A DNA stretch of 64,000 nucleotides from Balanoglossus misakiensis (GCA_040954595.2 CM082587.2:10106001-10170000), one strand, 5' to 3'; shown: positions 32,101 to 44,979, counted from the stretch's first letter. Notes: generated by a model not told the origin, from the sequence alone. Numbers and translations are program-made.

Positions 32101-32220
32101 GCCTACGGCCATACCACGTCGAATACACCGGTTCTCGTCCGATCACCGAAGTTAAGCTGCGTTGGGCGTGGTTAGTACTTGGATGGGTGACCGCCTGGGA
32201 ATACCACGTGCCGTAGGCTT
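32101..32220 (+). rRNA. 5S rRNA: 5S rRNA gene, copy 5
   Basis: Consensus sequence. Its downstream spacer repeats the two markers seen after copy 2, exactly 3182 bp away. Confidence 0.96.
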
Positions 32221-33156
32221 GAATTTTTCCTGTTTCTTAACTTTTGCATTAAACAGTCTTCCTTTTTGTCGTCGTAAACGTCCATTTTTAATTATATTTT
32301 TTTTCTCCAAATTCTTTAATTCCATGATCATATATTTTTGTTGAACATAACTTCATAAACCGTTCTCTCCTGTATAACTCTAAGCTATAGGCGCTCGATG
32401 GACAACATACAAATTACCAGGTCGGGCTCGGAGTGAGTAGTGTCCAGCTTACGTGAGTTCATAGTCGCAGAAACTCCAGCGGCTTTCAATTTTTGGTTTT
32501 TAAGTCCAATTTGGTGTATGATGTAAATATATATCATTGGGACCTTATGGGGTCGGTTACATCTGTATGTCATAAACGTCATTTTTTAAAAAAAAATTCA
32601 TCTTTCAAGTGTTTTGCATAACATGCCAAGACAAACCCGTTCCCTCCAATATAAGATAGGGACGGTAATTAATTGCAATAGGGGCCTAATAAACAGAGGA
32701 TGGTCTAAAAGATATCGTTGGTGGTGCTATCCCGGACAGCCAGGGTCACGATGGGGTCACGTACGTCTATGATACCGCAAACAAGTCAACTCCGCGCTAA
32801 ATTCAACCTGTCCGCCGGACTGGTAACTTTTTTACTATCAGTCTGATGGAAAAACAACCAGTCTCGGACTGTCGGACAGGCGTTATTTCGAATAGTGTGT
32901 CTTGCATAACATACCAATATAGGCCTTAGATAGGGACGGTCGATCGGCCACACAAATTATCAGGTCATTATTTCTCCACTTTAATATGGTCACTTTTTGT
33001 AGGATATAACAAGACAAAACCGCTCTCTCCCATATAAATTATATGGTCAATCAGCTGGCCACGCACACAATTATCGTGCCGCGTGCTCTGTGTGTACGCC
33101 TATGTGTTAGTGAAGCTTCCGTTTGCTTAATAATCGTAGAAATTCAAGCAGTGTTT

Positions 33157-33276
33157 GCCTACGGCCATACCACGTCGAATACACCGGTTCTCGTCCGATC
33201 ACCGAAGTTAAGCTGCGTTGGGCGTGGTTAGTACTTGGATGGGTGACCGCCTGGGAATACCACGTGCCGTAGGCTT
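33157..33276 (+). rRNA. 5S rRNA: 5S rRNA gene, copy 6
   Basis: Consensus sequence. Its spacer has the TTTTTTAAAACAAAATT tract otherwise typical of the right half of the array. Confidence 0.96.
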
Positions 33277-34220
33277 GAATTTTTCCTGTTTCTTAACTTT
33301 TGCATTAAACAGTCTTCCTTTTTGTCGTCGTAAACGTCCATTTTTAATTATATTTTTTTTCTCCAAATTCTTTAATTCCATGATCATATATTTTTGTTGA
33401 ACATAACTTCATAAACCGTTCTCTCCTGTATAACTCTAAGCTATAGGCGCTCGATGGACAACATACAAATTACCAGGTCGGGCTCGGAGTGAGTAGTGTC
33501 CAGCTTACGTGAGTTCATAGTCGCAGAAACTCCAGCGGCTTTCAATTTTTGGTTTTTAAGTCCAATTTGGTGTATGATGTTAATATACCATTGGGACCTT
33601 ATGGGGTCGGTTACATCTGTATGTCATAAACGTCATTTTTTTAAAACAAAATTCATCTTTCAAGTGTTTTGCATAACATGCCAAGACAAACCCGTTCCCT
33701 CCAATATAAGATAGGGACGGTAATTAATTGCAATAGGGGCCTAATAAACAGAGGATGGTCTAAAAGATATCGTTGGTGGTGCTATCCCGGACAGCCAGGG
33801 TCACGATGGGGTCACGTACGTCTATGATACCGCAAACAAGTCAACTCCACGCTAAATTCAACCTGTCCGCCGGACTGGTAACTTTTTTACTATCAGTCTG
33901 ATGGAAAAACAACCAGTCTCGGACTGTCGGACAGGCGTTATTTCGAATAGTGTGTCTTGCATAACATACCAATATAGGCCTTAGATAGGGACGGTCGATC
34001 GGCCACACAAATTATCAGGTCATTATTTCTCCACTTTAATATGGTCACTTTTTGTAGGATATAACAAGACAAAACCGCTCTCTCCCATATAAATTATAAG
34101 ATCGGGTCGGTCAATCAGCTGGCCACGCACACAATTATCGTGCCGCGTGCTCTGTGTGTACGCCTATGTGTTAGTGAAGCTTCCGTTTGCTTAATAATCG
34201 TAGAAATTCAAGCAGTGTTT

Positions 34221-34340
34221 GCCTACGGCCATACCACGTCGAATACACCGGTTCTCGTCCGATCACCGAAGTTAAGCTGCGTTGGGCGTGGTTAGTACTT
34301 GGATGGGTGACCGCCTGGGAATACCACGTGCCGTAGGCTT
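34221..34340 (+). rRNA. 5S rRNA: 5S rRNA gene, copy 7
   Basis: Consensus sequence in a standard 1064-bp unit. Confidence 0.96.
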
Positions 34341-35284
34341 GAATTTTTCCTGTTTCTTAACTTTTGCATTAAACAGTCTTCCTTTTTGTCGTCGTAAACG
34401 TCCATTTTTAATTATATTTTTTTTCTCCAAATTCTTTAATTCCATGATCATATATTTTTGTTGAACATAACTTCATAAACCGTTCTCTCCTGTATAACTC
34501 TAAGCTATAGGCGCTCGATGGACAACATACAAATTACCAGGTCGGGCTCGGAGTGAGTAGTGTCCAGCTTACGTGAGTTCATAGTCGCAGAAACTCCAGC
34601 GGCTTTCAATTTTTGGTTTTTAAGTCCAATTTGGTGTATGATGTTAATATACCATTGGGACCTTATGGGGTCGGTTACATCTGTATGTCATAAACGTCAT
34701 TTTTTTTTTAAAAAATTCATCTTTCAAGTGTTTTGCATAACATGCCAAGACAAACCCGTTCCCTCCAATATAAGATAGGGACGGTAATTAATTGCAATAG
34801 GGGCCTAATAAACAGAGGATGGTCTAAAAGATATCGTTGGTGGTGCTATCCCGGACAGCCAGGGTCACGATGGGGTCACGTACGTCTATGATACCGCAAA
34901 CAAGTCAACTCCACGCTAAATTCAACCTGTCCGCCGGACTGGTAACTTTTTTACTATCAGTCTGATGGAAAAACAACCAGTCTCGGACTGTCGGACAGGC
35001 GTTATTTCGAATAGTGTGTCTTGCATAACATACCAATATAGGCCTTAGATAGGGACGGTCGATCGGCCACACAAATTATCAGGTCATTATTTCTCCACTT
35101 TAATATGGTCACTTTTTGTAGGATATAACAAGACAAAACCGCTCTCTCCCATATAAATTATAAGATCGGGTCGGTCAATCAGCTGGCCACGCACACAATT
35201 ATCGTGCCGCGTGCTCTGTGTGTACGCCTATGTGTTAGTGAAGCTTCCGTTTGCTTAATAATCGTAGAAATTCAAGCAGTGTTT

Positions 35285-35404
35285 GCCTACGGCCATACCA
35301 CGTCGAATACACCGGTTCTCGTCCGATCACCGAAGTTAAGCTGCGTTGGGCGTGGTTAGTACTTGGATGGGTGACCGCCTGGGAATACCACGTGCCGTAG
35401 GCTT
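35285..35404 (+). rRNA. 5S rRNA: 5S rRNA gene, copy 8
   Basis: Consensus sequence; spacer with the TTTTTTTAAAAACAATT tract shared by the neighbouring units to the right. Confidence 0.96.
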
Positions 35405-36348
35405 GAATTTTTCCTGTTTCTTAACTTTTGCATTAAACAGTCTTCCTTTTTGTCGTCGTAAACGTCCATTTTTAATTATATTTTTTTTCTCCAAATTCTT
35501 TAATTCCATGATCATATATTTTTGTTGAACATAACTTCATAAACCGTTCTCTCCTGTATAACTCTAAGCTATAGGCGCTCGATGGACAACATACAAATTA
35601 CCAGGTCGGGCTCGGAGTGAGTAGTGTCCAGCTTACGTGAGTTCATAGTCGCAGAAACTCCAGCGGCTTTCAATTTTTGGTTTTTAAGTCCAATTTGGTG
35701 TATGATGTTAATATACCATTGGGACCTTATGGGGTCGGTTACATCTGTATGTCATAAACGTCATTTTTTTTAAAAACAATTCATCTTTCAAGTGTTTTGC
35801 ATAACATGCCAAGACAAACCCGTTCCCTCCAATATAAGATAGGGACGGTAATTAATTGCAATAGGGGCCTAATAAACAGAGGATGGTCTAAAAGATATCG
35901 TTGGTGGTGCTATCCCGGACAGCCAGGGTCACGATGGGGTCACGTACGTCTATGATACCGCAAACAAGTCAACTCCACGCTAAATTCAACCTGTCCGCCG
36001 GACTGGTAACTTTTTTACTATCAGTCTGATGGAAAAACAACCAGTCTCGGACTGTCGGACAGGCGTTATTTCGAATAGTGTGTCTTGCATAACATACCAA
36101 TATAGGCCTTAGATAGGGACGGTCGATCGGCCACACAAATTATCAGGTCATTATTTCTCCACTTTAATATGGTCACGTTTTGTAGGATATAACAAGACAA
36201 AACCGCTCTCTCCCATATAAATTATAAGATCGGGTCGGTCAATCAGCTGGCCACGCACACAATTATCGTGCCGCGTGCTCTGTGTGTACGCCTATGTGTT
36301 AGTGAAGCTTCCGTTTGCTTAATAATCGTAGAAATTCAAGCAGTGTTT

Positions 36349-36468
36349 GCCTACGGCCATACCACGTCGAATACACCGGTTCTCGTCCGATCACCGAAGT
36401 TAAGCTGCGTTGGGCGTGGTTAGTACTTGGATGGGTGACCGCCTGAGAATACCACGTGCCGTAGGCTT
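36349..36468 (+). rRNA. 5S rRNA: 5S rRNA gene, copy 9, variant
   Basis: One change, G98A, at the end of the C box (CCTGAGAAT). Preceded by the GGTCACGTTTTG spacer variant. Confidence 0.95.
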
Positions 36469-36689
36469 GAATTTTTCCTGTTTCTTAACTTTTGCATTAA
36501 ACAGTCTTCCTTTTTGTCGTCGTAAACGTCCATTTTTAATTATATTTTTTTTCTCCAAATTCTTTAATTCCATGATCATATATTTTTGTTGAACATAACT
36601 TCATAAACCGTTCTCTCCTGTATAACTCTAAGCTATAGGCGCTCGATGGACAACATACAAATTACCAGGTCGGGCTCGGAGTGAGTAGT

Positions 36690-36800
36690 GTCCAGCTTAC
36701 GTGAGTTCATAGTCGCAGAAACTCCAGCGGCTTTCAATTTTTGGTTTTTAAGTCCAATTTGGTGTATGATGTTAATATACCATTGGGACCTTATGGGGTC
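36690..36800 (+). ncRNA. Candidate Sm-class RNA in 5S spacer (representative unit)
   Basis: AATTTTTGG at 36,736-36,744 fits the Sm-protein binding site of snRNAs and spliced-leader RNAs. A hairpin follows at 36,752-36,789: GTCCAAT-TT-GGTGTAT pairs with ATATACC-ATTGG-G-AC around a 7-nt loop. A donor-like TTAC|GTGAGT lies upstream at 36,701. Spliced-leader and snRNA genes are linked to 5S genes in several eukaryotes. No known snRNA signature (U1, U2, U4, U5 or U6) is seen, the motifs are short, and array-wide conservation can be due to homogenisation. Treat as a hypothesis. Confidence 0.25.
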
Positions 36801-37053
36801 GGTTACATCTGTATGTCATAAACGTCATTTTTTTTAAAAACAATTCATCTTTCAAGTGTTTTGCATAACATGCCAAGACAAACCCGTTCCCTCCAATATA
36901 AGATAGGGACGGTAATTAATTGCAATAGGGGCCTAATAAACAGAGGATGGTCTAAAAGATATCGTTGGTGGTGCTATCCCGGACAGCCAGGGTCACGATG
37001 GGGTCACGTACGTCTATGATACCGCAAACAAGTCAACTCCACGCTAAATTCAA

Positions 37054-37127
37054 CCTGTCCGCCGGACTGGTAACTTTTTTACTATCAGTCTGATGGAAAA
37101 ACAACCAGTCTCGGACTGTCGGACAGG
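37054..37127. repeat. 74-bp foldback in 5S spacer (representative unit)
   Basis: CCTGTCCG...GACTGG at the left pairs with CCAGTC...CGGACAGG at the right, about 290 bp upstream of each 5S gene. The right arm holds the direct repeat TCGGAC-TG-TCGGAC. It is present in almost all units. Confidence 0.75.
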
Positions 37128-37382
37128 CGTTATTTCGAATAGTGTGTCTTGCATAACATACCAATATAGGCCTTAGATAGGGACGGTCGATCGGCCACAC
37201 AAATTATCAGGTCATTATTTCTCCACTTTAATATGGTCACTTTTTGTAGGATATAACAAGACAAAACCGCTCTCTCCCATATAAATTATAAGATCGGGTC
37301 GGTCAATCAGCTGGCCACGCACACAATTATCGTGCCGCGTGCTCTGTGTGTACGCCTATGTGTTAGTGAAGCTTCCGTTTGC

Positions 37383-37390
37383 TTAATAAT
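37383..37390 (+). promoter_or_regulatory. TATA-like 5S upstream element (representative)
   Basis: TTAATAAT lies at -30 to -23 from the gene start and is kept in all 31 units, including the one with a 105-bp spacer deletion ending right at it. A TATA-like site at this distance helps position TFIIIB in several invertebrate 5S genes. Confidence 0.65.
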
Positions 37391-37412
37391 CGTAGAAATT
37401 CAAGCAGTGTTT

Positions 37413-37532
37413 GCCTACGGCCATACCACGTCGAATACACCGGTTCTCGTCCGATCACCGAAGTTAAGCTGCGTTGGGCGTGGTTAGTACTTGGATGGGT
37501 GACCGCCTGGGAATACCACGTGCCGTAGGCTT
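37413..37532 (+). rRNA. 5S rRNA: 5S rRNA gene, copy 10
   Basis: Consensus sequence; its upstream TATA-like site and downstream T run are annotated as representatives of the whole array. Confidence 0.97.
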
Positions 37533-37535
37533 GAA

Positions 37536-37540
37536 TTTTT
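37536..37540 (+). terminator. Pol III terminator T run (representative)
   Basis: Five T residues begin four bases after the last nucleotide of the gene (CTT-GAA-TTTTT). The same run follows every copy and fits RNA polymerase III termination. Confidence 0.8.
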
Positions 37541-38476
37541 CCTGTTTCTTAACTTTTGCATTAAACAGTCTTCCTTTTTGTCGTCGTAAACGTCCATTTT
37601 TAATTATATTTTTTTTCTCCAAATTCTTTAATTCCATGATCATATATTTTTGTTGAACATAACTTCATAAACCGTTCTCTCCTGTATAACTCTAAGCTAT
37701 AGGCGCTCGATGGACAACATACAAATTACCAGGTCGGGCTCGGAGTGAGTAGTGTCCAGCTTACGTGAGTTCATAGTCGCAGAAACTCCAGCGGCTTTCA
37801 ATTTTTGGTTTTTAAGTCCAATTTGGTGTATGATGTTAATATACCATTGGGACCTTATGGGGTCGGTTACATCTGTATGTCATAAACGTCATTTTTTAAA
37901 AAAACAATTCATCTTTCAAGTGTTTTGCATAACATGCCAAGACAAACCCGTTCCCTCCAATATAAGATAGGGACGGTAATTAATTGCAATAGGGGCCTAA
38001 TAAACAGAGGATGGTCTAAAAGATATCGTTGGTGGTGCTATCCCGGACAGCCAGGGTCACGATGGGGTCACGTACGTCTATGATACCGCAAACAAGTCAA
38101 CTCCACGCTAAATTCAACCTGTCCGCCGGACTGGTAACTTTTTTACTATCAGTCTGATGGAAAAACAACCAGTCTCGGACTGTCGGACAGGCGTTATTTC
38201 GAATAGTGTGTCTTGCATAACATACCAATATAGGCCTTAGATAGGGACGGTCGATCGGCCACACAAATTATCAGGTCATTATTTCTCCACTTTAATATGG
38301 TCACTTTTTGTAGGATATAACAAGACAAAACCGCTCTCTCCCATATAAATTATAAGATCGGGTCGGTCAATCAGCTGGCCACGCACACAATTATCGTGCC
38401 GCGTGCTCTGTGTGTACGCCTATGTGTTAGTGAAGCTTCCGTTTGCTTAATAATCGTAGAAATTCAAGCAGTGTTT

Positions 38477-38596
38477 GCCTACGGCCATACCACGTCGAAT
38501 ACACCGGTTCTCGTCCGATCACCGAAGTTAAGCTGCGTTGGGCGTGGTTAGTACTTGGATGGGTGACCGCCTGGGAATACCACGTGCCGTAGGCTT
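38477..38596 (+). rRNA. 5S rRNA: 5S rRNA gene, copy 11
   Basis: Consensus sequence in a standard unit. Confidence 0.96.
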
Positions 38597-39540
38597 GAAT
38601 TTTTCCTGTTTCTTAACTTTTGCATTAAACAGTCTTCCTTTTTGTCGTCGTAAACGTCCATTTTTAATTATATTTTTTTTCTCCAAATTCTTTAATTCCA
38701 TGATCATATATTTTTGTTGAACATAACTTCATAAACCGTTCTCTCCTGTATAACTCTAAGCTATAGGCGCTCGATGGACAACATACAAATTACCAGGTCG
38801 GGCTCGGAGTGAGTAGTGTCCAGCTTACGTGAGTTCATAGTCGCAGAAACTCCAGCGGCTTTCAATTTTTGGTTTTTAAGTCCAATTTGGTGTATGATGT
38901 TAATATACCATTGGGACCTTATGGGGTCGGTTACATCTGTATGTCATAAACGTCATTTTTTTTAAAAACAATTCATCTTTCAAGTGTTTTGCATAACATG
39001 CCAAGACAAACCCGTTCCCTCCAATATAAGATAGGGACGGTAATTAATTGCAATAGGGGCCTAATAAACAGAGGATGGTCTAAAAGATATCGTTGGTGGT
39101 GCTATCCCGGACAGCCAGGGTCACGATGGGGTCACGTACGTCTATGATACCGCAAACAAGTCAACTCCACGCTAAATTCAACCTGTCCGCCGGACTGGTA
39201 ACTTTTTTACTATCAGTCTGATGGAAAAACAACCAGTCTCGGACTGTCGGACAGGCGTTATTTCGAATAGTGTGTCTTGCATAACATACCAATATAGGCC
39301 TTAGATAGGGACGGTCGATCGGCCACACAAATTATCAGGTCATTATTTCTCCACTTTAATATGGTCACTTTTTGTAGGATATAACAAGACAAAACCGCTC
39401 TCTCCCATATAAATTATAAGATCGGGTCGGTCAATCAGCTGGCCACGCACACAATTATCGTGCCGCGTGCTCTGTGTGTACGCCTATGTGTTAGTGAAGC
39501 TTCCGTTTGCTTAATAATCGTAGAAATTCAAGCAGTGTTT

Positions 39541-39660
39541 GCCTACGGCCATACCACGTCGAATACACCGGTTCTCGTCCGATCACCGAAGTTAAGCTGC
39601 GTTGGGCGTGGTTAGTACTTGGATGGGTGACCGCCTGGGAATACCACGTGCCGTAGGCTT
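39541..39660 (+). rRNA. 5S rRNA: 5S rRNA gene, copy 12
   Basis: Consensus sequence in a standard unit. Confidence 0.96.
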
Positions 39661-40604
39661 GAATTTTTCCTGTTTCTTAACTTTTGCATTAAACAGTCTT
39701 CCTTTTTGTCGTCGTAAACGTCCATTTTTAATTATATTTTTTTTCTCCAAATTCTTTAATTCCATGATCATATATTTTTGTTGAACATAACTTCATAAAC
39801 CGTTCTCTCCTGTATAACTCTAAGCTATAGGCGCTCGATGGACAACATACAAATTACCAGGTCGGGCTCGGAGTGAGTAGTGTCCAGCTTACGTGAGTTC
39901 ATAGTCGCAGAAACTCCAGCGGCTTTCAATTTTTGGTTTTTAAGTCCAATTTGGTGTATGATGTTAATATACCATTGGGACCTTATGGGGTCGGTTACAT
40001 CTGTATGTCATAAACGTCATTTTTTTTAAAAACAATTCATCTTTCAAGTGTTTTGCATAACATGCCAAGACAAACCCGTTCCCTCCAATATAAGATAGGG
40101 ACGGTAATTAATTGCAATAGGGGCCTAATAAACAGAGGATGGTCTAAAAGATATCGTTGGTGGTGCTATCCCGGACAGCCAGGGTCACGATGGGGTCACG
40201 TACGTCTATGATACCGCAAACAAGTCAACTCCACGCTAAATTCAACCTGTCCGCCGGACTGGTAACTTTTTTACTATCAGTCTGATGGAAAAACAACCAG
40301 TCTCGGACTGTCGGACAGGCGTTATTTCGAATAGTGTGTCTTGCATAACATACCAATATAGGCCTTAGATAGGGACGGTCGATCGGCCACACAAATTATC
40401 AGGTCATTATTTCTCCACTTTAATATGGTCACGTTTTGTAGGATATAACAAGACAAAACCGCTCTCTCCCATATAAATTATAAGATCGGGTCGGTCAATC
40501 AGCTGGCCACGCACACAATTATCGTGCCGCGTGCTCTGTGTGTACGCCTATGTGTTAGTGAAGCTTCCGTTTGCTTAATAATCGTAGAAATTCAAGCAGT
40601 GTTT

Positions 40605-40724
40605 GCCTACGGCCATACCACGTCGAATACACCGGTTCTCGTCCGATCACCGAAGTTAAGCTGCGTTGGGCGTGGTTAGTACTTGGATGGGTGACCGCCT
40701 GGGAATACCACGTGCCGTAGGCTT
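40605..40724 (+). rRNA. 5S rRNA: 5S rRNA gene, copy 13
   Basis: Consensus sequence. Preceded by the GGTCACGTTTTG spacer variant, four units after the same variant at copy 9. Confidence 0.96.
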
Positions 40725-41668
40725 GAATTTTTCCTGTTTCTTAACTTTTGCATTAAACAGTCTTCCTTTTTGTCGTCGTAAACGTCCATTTTTAATTATA
40801 TTTTTTTTCTCCAAATTCTTTAATTCCATGATCATATATTTTTGTTGAACATAACTTCATAAACCGTTCTCTCCTGTATAACTCTAAGCTATAGGCGCTC
40901 GATGGACAACATACAAATTACCAGGTCGGGCTCGGAGTGAGTAGTGTCCAGCTTACGTGAGTTCATAGTCGCAGAAACTCCAGCGGCTTTCAATTTTTGG
41001 TTTTTAAGTCCAATTTGGTGTATGATGTTAATATACCATTGGGACCTTATGGGGTCGGTTACATCTGTATGTCATAAACGTCATTTTTTTTAAAAACAAT
41101 TCATCTTTCAAGTGTTTTGCATAACATGCCAAGACAAACCCGTTCCCTCCAATATAAGATAGGGACGGTAATTAATTGCAATAGGGGCCTAATAAACAGA
41201 GGATGGTCTAAAAGATATCGTTGGTGGTGCTATCCCGGACAGCCAGGGTCACGATGGGGTCACGTACGTCTATGATACCGCAAACAAGTCAACTCCACGC
41301 TAAATTCAACCTGTCCGCCGGACTGGTAACTTTTTTACTATCAGTCTGATGGAAAAACAACCAGTCTCGGACTGTCGGACAGGCGTTATTTCGAATAGTG
41401 TGTCTTGCATAACATACCAATATAGGCCTTAGATAGGGACGGTCGATCGGCCACACAAATTATCAGGTCATTATTTCTCCACTTTAATATGGTCACTTTT
41501 TGTAGGATATAACAAGACAAAACCGCTCTCTCCCATATAAATTATAAGATCGGGTCGGTCAATCAGCTGGCCACGCACACAATTATCGTGCCGCGTGCTC
41601 TGTGTGTACGCCTATGTGTTAGTGAAGCTTCCGTTTGCTTAATAATCGTAGAAATTCAAGCAGTGTTT

Positions 41669-41788
41669 GCCTACGGCCATACCACGTCGAATACACCGGT
41701 TCTCGTCCGATCACTGAAGTTAAGCTGCGTTGGGCGTGGTTAGTACTTGGATGGGTGACCGCCTGGGAATACCACATGCCGTAGGCTT
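41669..41788 (+). rRNA. 5S rRNA: 5S rRNA gene, copy 14, variant
   Basis: Two changes: C47T (GATCACTGAAG) and G108A (CCACATGCC). The boxes are otherwise intact. Confidence 0.95.
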
Positions 41789-42732
41789 GAATTTTTCCTG
41801 TTTCTTAACTTTTGCATTAAACAGTCTTCCTTTTTGTCGTCGTAAACGTCCATTTTTAATTATATTTTTTTTCTCCAAATTCTTTAATTCCATGATCATA
41901 TATTTTTGTTGAACATAACTTCATAAACCGTTCTCTCCTGTATAACTCTAAGCTATAAGCGCTCGATGGACAACATACAAATTACCAGGTCGGGCTCGGA
42001 GTGAGTAGTGTCCAGCTTACGTGAGTTCATAGTCGCAGAAACTCCAGCGGCTTTCAATTTTTGGTTTTTAAGTCCAATTTGGTGTATGATGTTAATATAC
42101 CATTGGGACCTTATGGGGTCGGTTACATCTGTATGTCATAAACGTCATTTTTTAAAAAAAAAATTCATCTTTCAAGTGTTTTGCATAACATGCCCAGACA
42201 AACCCGTTCCCTCCAATATAAGATAGGGACGGTAATTAATTGCAATAGGGGCCTAATAAACAGAGGATGGTCTAAAAGATATCGTTGGTGGTGCTATCCC
42301 GGACAGCCAGGGTCACGATGGGGTCACGTACGTCTATGATACCGCAAACAAGTCAACTCCACGCTAAATTCAACCTGTCCGCCGGACTGGTAACTTTTTT
42401 ACTATCAGTCTGATGGAAAAACAACCAGTCTCGGACTGTCGGACAGGCGTTATTTCGAATAGTGTGTCTTGCATAACATACCAATATAGGCCTTAGATAG
42501 GGACGGTCGATCGGCCACACAAATTATCAGGTCATTATTTCTCCACTTTAATATGGTCACGTTTTGTAGGATATAACAAGACAAAACCGCTCTCTCCCAT
42601 ATAAATTATAAGATCGGGTCGGTCAATCAGCTGGCCACGCACACAATTATCGTGCCGCGTGCTCTGTGTGTACGCCTATGTGTTAGTGAAGCTTCCGTTT
42701 GCTTAATAATCGTAGAAATTCAATCAGTGTTT

Positions 42733-42852
42733 GCCTACGGCCATACCACGTCGAATACACCGGTTCTCGTCCGATCACCGAAGTTAAGCTGCGTTGGGCG
42801 TGGTTAGTACTTGGATGGGTGACCGCCTGGGAATACCACGTGCCGTAGGCTT
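42733..42852 (+). rRNA. 5S rRNA: 5S rRNA gene, copy 15
   Basis: Consensus gene; one base change just upstream (CAATCAGTG for CAAGCAGTG). Confidence 0.96.
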
Positions 42853-43795
42853 GAATTTTTCCTGTTTCTTAACTTTTGCATTAAACAGTCTTCCTTTTTG
42901 TCGTCGTAAACGTCCATTTTTAATTATATTTTTTTTCTCCAAATTCTTTAATTCCATGATCATATATTTTTGTTGAACATAACTTCATAAACCGTTCTCT
43001 CCTGTATAACTCTAAGCTATAGGCGCTCGATGGACAACATACAAATTACCAGGTCGGGCTCGGAGTGAGTAGTGTCCAGCTTACGTGAGTTCATAGTCGC
43101 AGAAACTCCAGCGGCTTTCAATTTTTGGTTTTTAAGTCCAATTTGGTGTATGATGTTAATATACCATTGGGACCTTATGGGGTCGGTTACATCTGTATGT
43201 CATAAACGTCATTTTTTAAAAAAAAATTCATCTTTCAAGTGTTTTGCATAACATGCCAAGACAAACCCGTTCCCTCCAATATAAGATAGGGACGGTAATT
43301 AATTGCAATAGGGGCCTAATAAACAGAGGATGGTCTAAAAGATATCGTTGGTGGTGCTATCCCGGACAGCCAGGGTCACGATGGGGTCACGTACGTCTAT
43401 GATACCGCAAACAAGTCAACTCCGCGCTAAATTCAACCTGTCCGCCGGACTGGTAACTTTTTTACTATCAGTCTGATGGAAAAACAACCAGTCTCGGACT
43501 GTCGGACAGGCGTTATTTCGAATAGTGTGTCTTGCATAACATACCAATATAGGCCTTAGATAGGGACGGTCGATCGGCCACACAAATTATCAGGTCATTA
43601 TTTCTCCACTTTAATATGGTCACTTTTTGTAGGATATAACAAGACAAAACCGCTCTCTCCCATATAAATTATAAGATCGGGTCGGTCAATCAGCTGGCCA
43701 CGCACACAATTATCGTGCCGCGTGCTCTGTGTGTACGCCTATGTGTTAGTGAAGCTTCCGGTTGCTTAATAATCGTAGAAATTCAAGCAGTGTTT

Positions 43796-43915
43796 GCCTA
43801 CGGCCATACCACGTCGAATACACCGGTTCTCGTCCGATCACCGAAGTTAAGCTGCGTTGGGCGTGGTTAGTACTTGGATGGGTGACCGCCTGGGAATACC
43901 ACGTGCCGTAGGCTT
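43796..43915 (+). rRNA. 5S rRNA: 5S rRNA gene, copy 16
   Basis: Consensus gene. Upstream CTTCCGGTTGC variant, also seen at copies 26 and 31; downstream TTTTTCCTTTTTC as at copy 4. Confidence 0.96.
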
Positions 43916-44860
43916 GAATTTTTCCTTTTTCTTAACTTTTGCATTAAACAGTCTTCCTTTTTGTCGTCGTAAACGTCCATTTTTAATTATATTTTTTTTC
44001 TCCAAATTCTTTAATTCCATGATCATATATTTTTGTTGAACATAACTTCATAAACCGTTCTCTCCTGTATAACTCTAAGCTATAGGCGCTCGATGGACAA
44101 CATACAAATTACCAGGTCGGGCTCGGAGTGAGTAGTGTCCAGCTTACGTGAGTTCATAGTCGCAGAAACTCCAGCGGCTTTCAATTTTTGGTTTTTAAGT
44201 CCAATTTGGTGTATGATGTTAATATACCATTGGGACCTTATGGGGTCGGTTACATCTGTATGTCATAAACGTCATTTAAAAAAAAAAAAAATTCATCTTT
44301 CAAGTGTTTTGCATAACATGCCAAGACAAACCCGTTCCCTCCAATATAAGATAGGGACGGTAATTAATTGCAATAGGGGCCTAATAAACAGAGGATGGTC
44401 TAAAAGATATCGTTGGTGGTGCTATCCCGGACAGCCAGGGTCACGATGGGGTCACGTACGTCTATGATACCGCAAACAAGTCAACTCCACGCTAAATTCA
44501 ACCTGTCCGCCGGACTGGTAACTTTTTTACTATCAGTCTGATGGAAAAACAACCAGTCTCGGACTGTCGGACAGGCGTTATTTCGAATAGTGTGTCTTGC
44601 ATAACATACCAATATAGGCCTTAGATAGGGACGGTCGATCGGCCACACAAATTATCAGGTCATTATTTCTCCACTTTAATATGGTCACTTTTTGTAGGAT
44701 ATAACAAGACAAAACCGCTCTCTCCCATATAAATTATAAGATCGGGTCGGTCAATCAGCTGGCCACGCACACAATTATCGTGCCGCGTGCTCTGTGTGTA
44801 CGCCTATGTGTTAGTGAAGCTTCCGTTTGCTTAATAATTGTAGAAATTCAAGCAGTGTTT

Positions 44861-44979
44861 GCCTACGGCCATACCACGTCGAATACACCGGTTCTCGTCC
44901 GATCACCGAAGTTAAGCGCGTTGGGCGTGGTTAATACTTGGATGGGTGACCGCCTAGGAATACCACGTGCCGTAGGCTT
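44861..44979 (+). rRNA. 5S rRNA: 5S rRNA gene, copy 17, variant (119 nt)
   Basis: Lacks T58 in the A box and has G75A and G97A. The deletion shifts A-box to C-box spacing by one base, so transcription is probably reduced. Its spacer also carries several private changes, marking a divergent unit. Confidence 0.9.
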
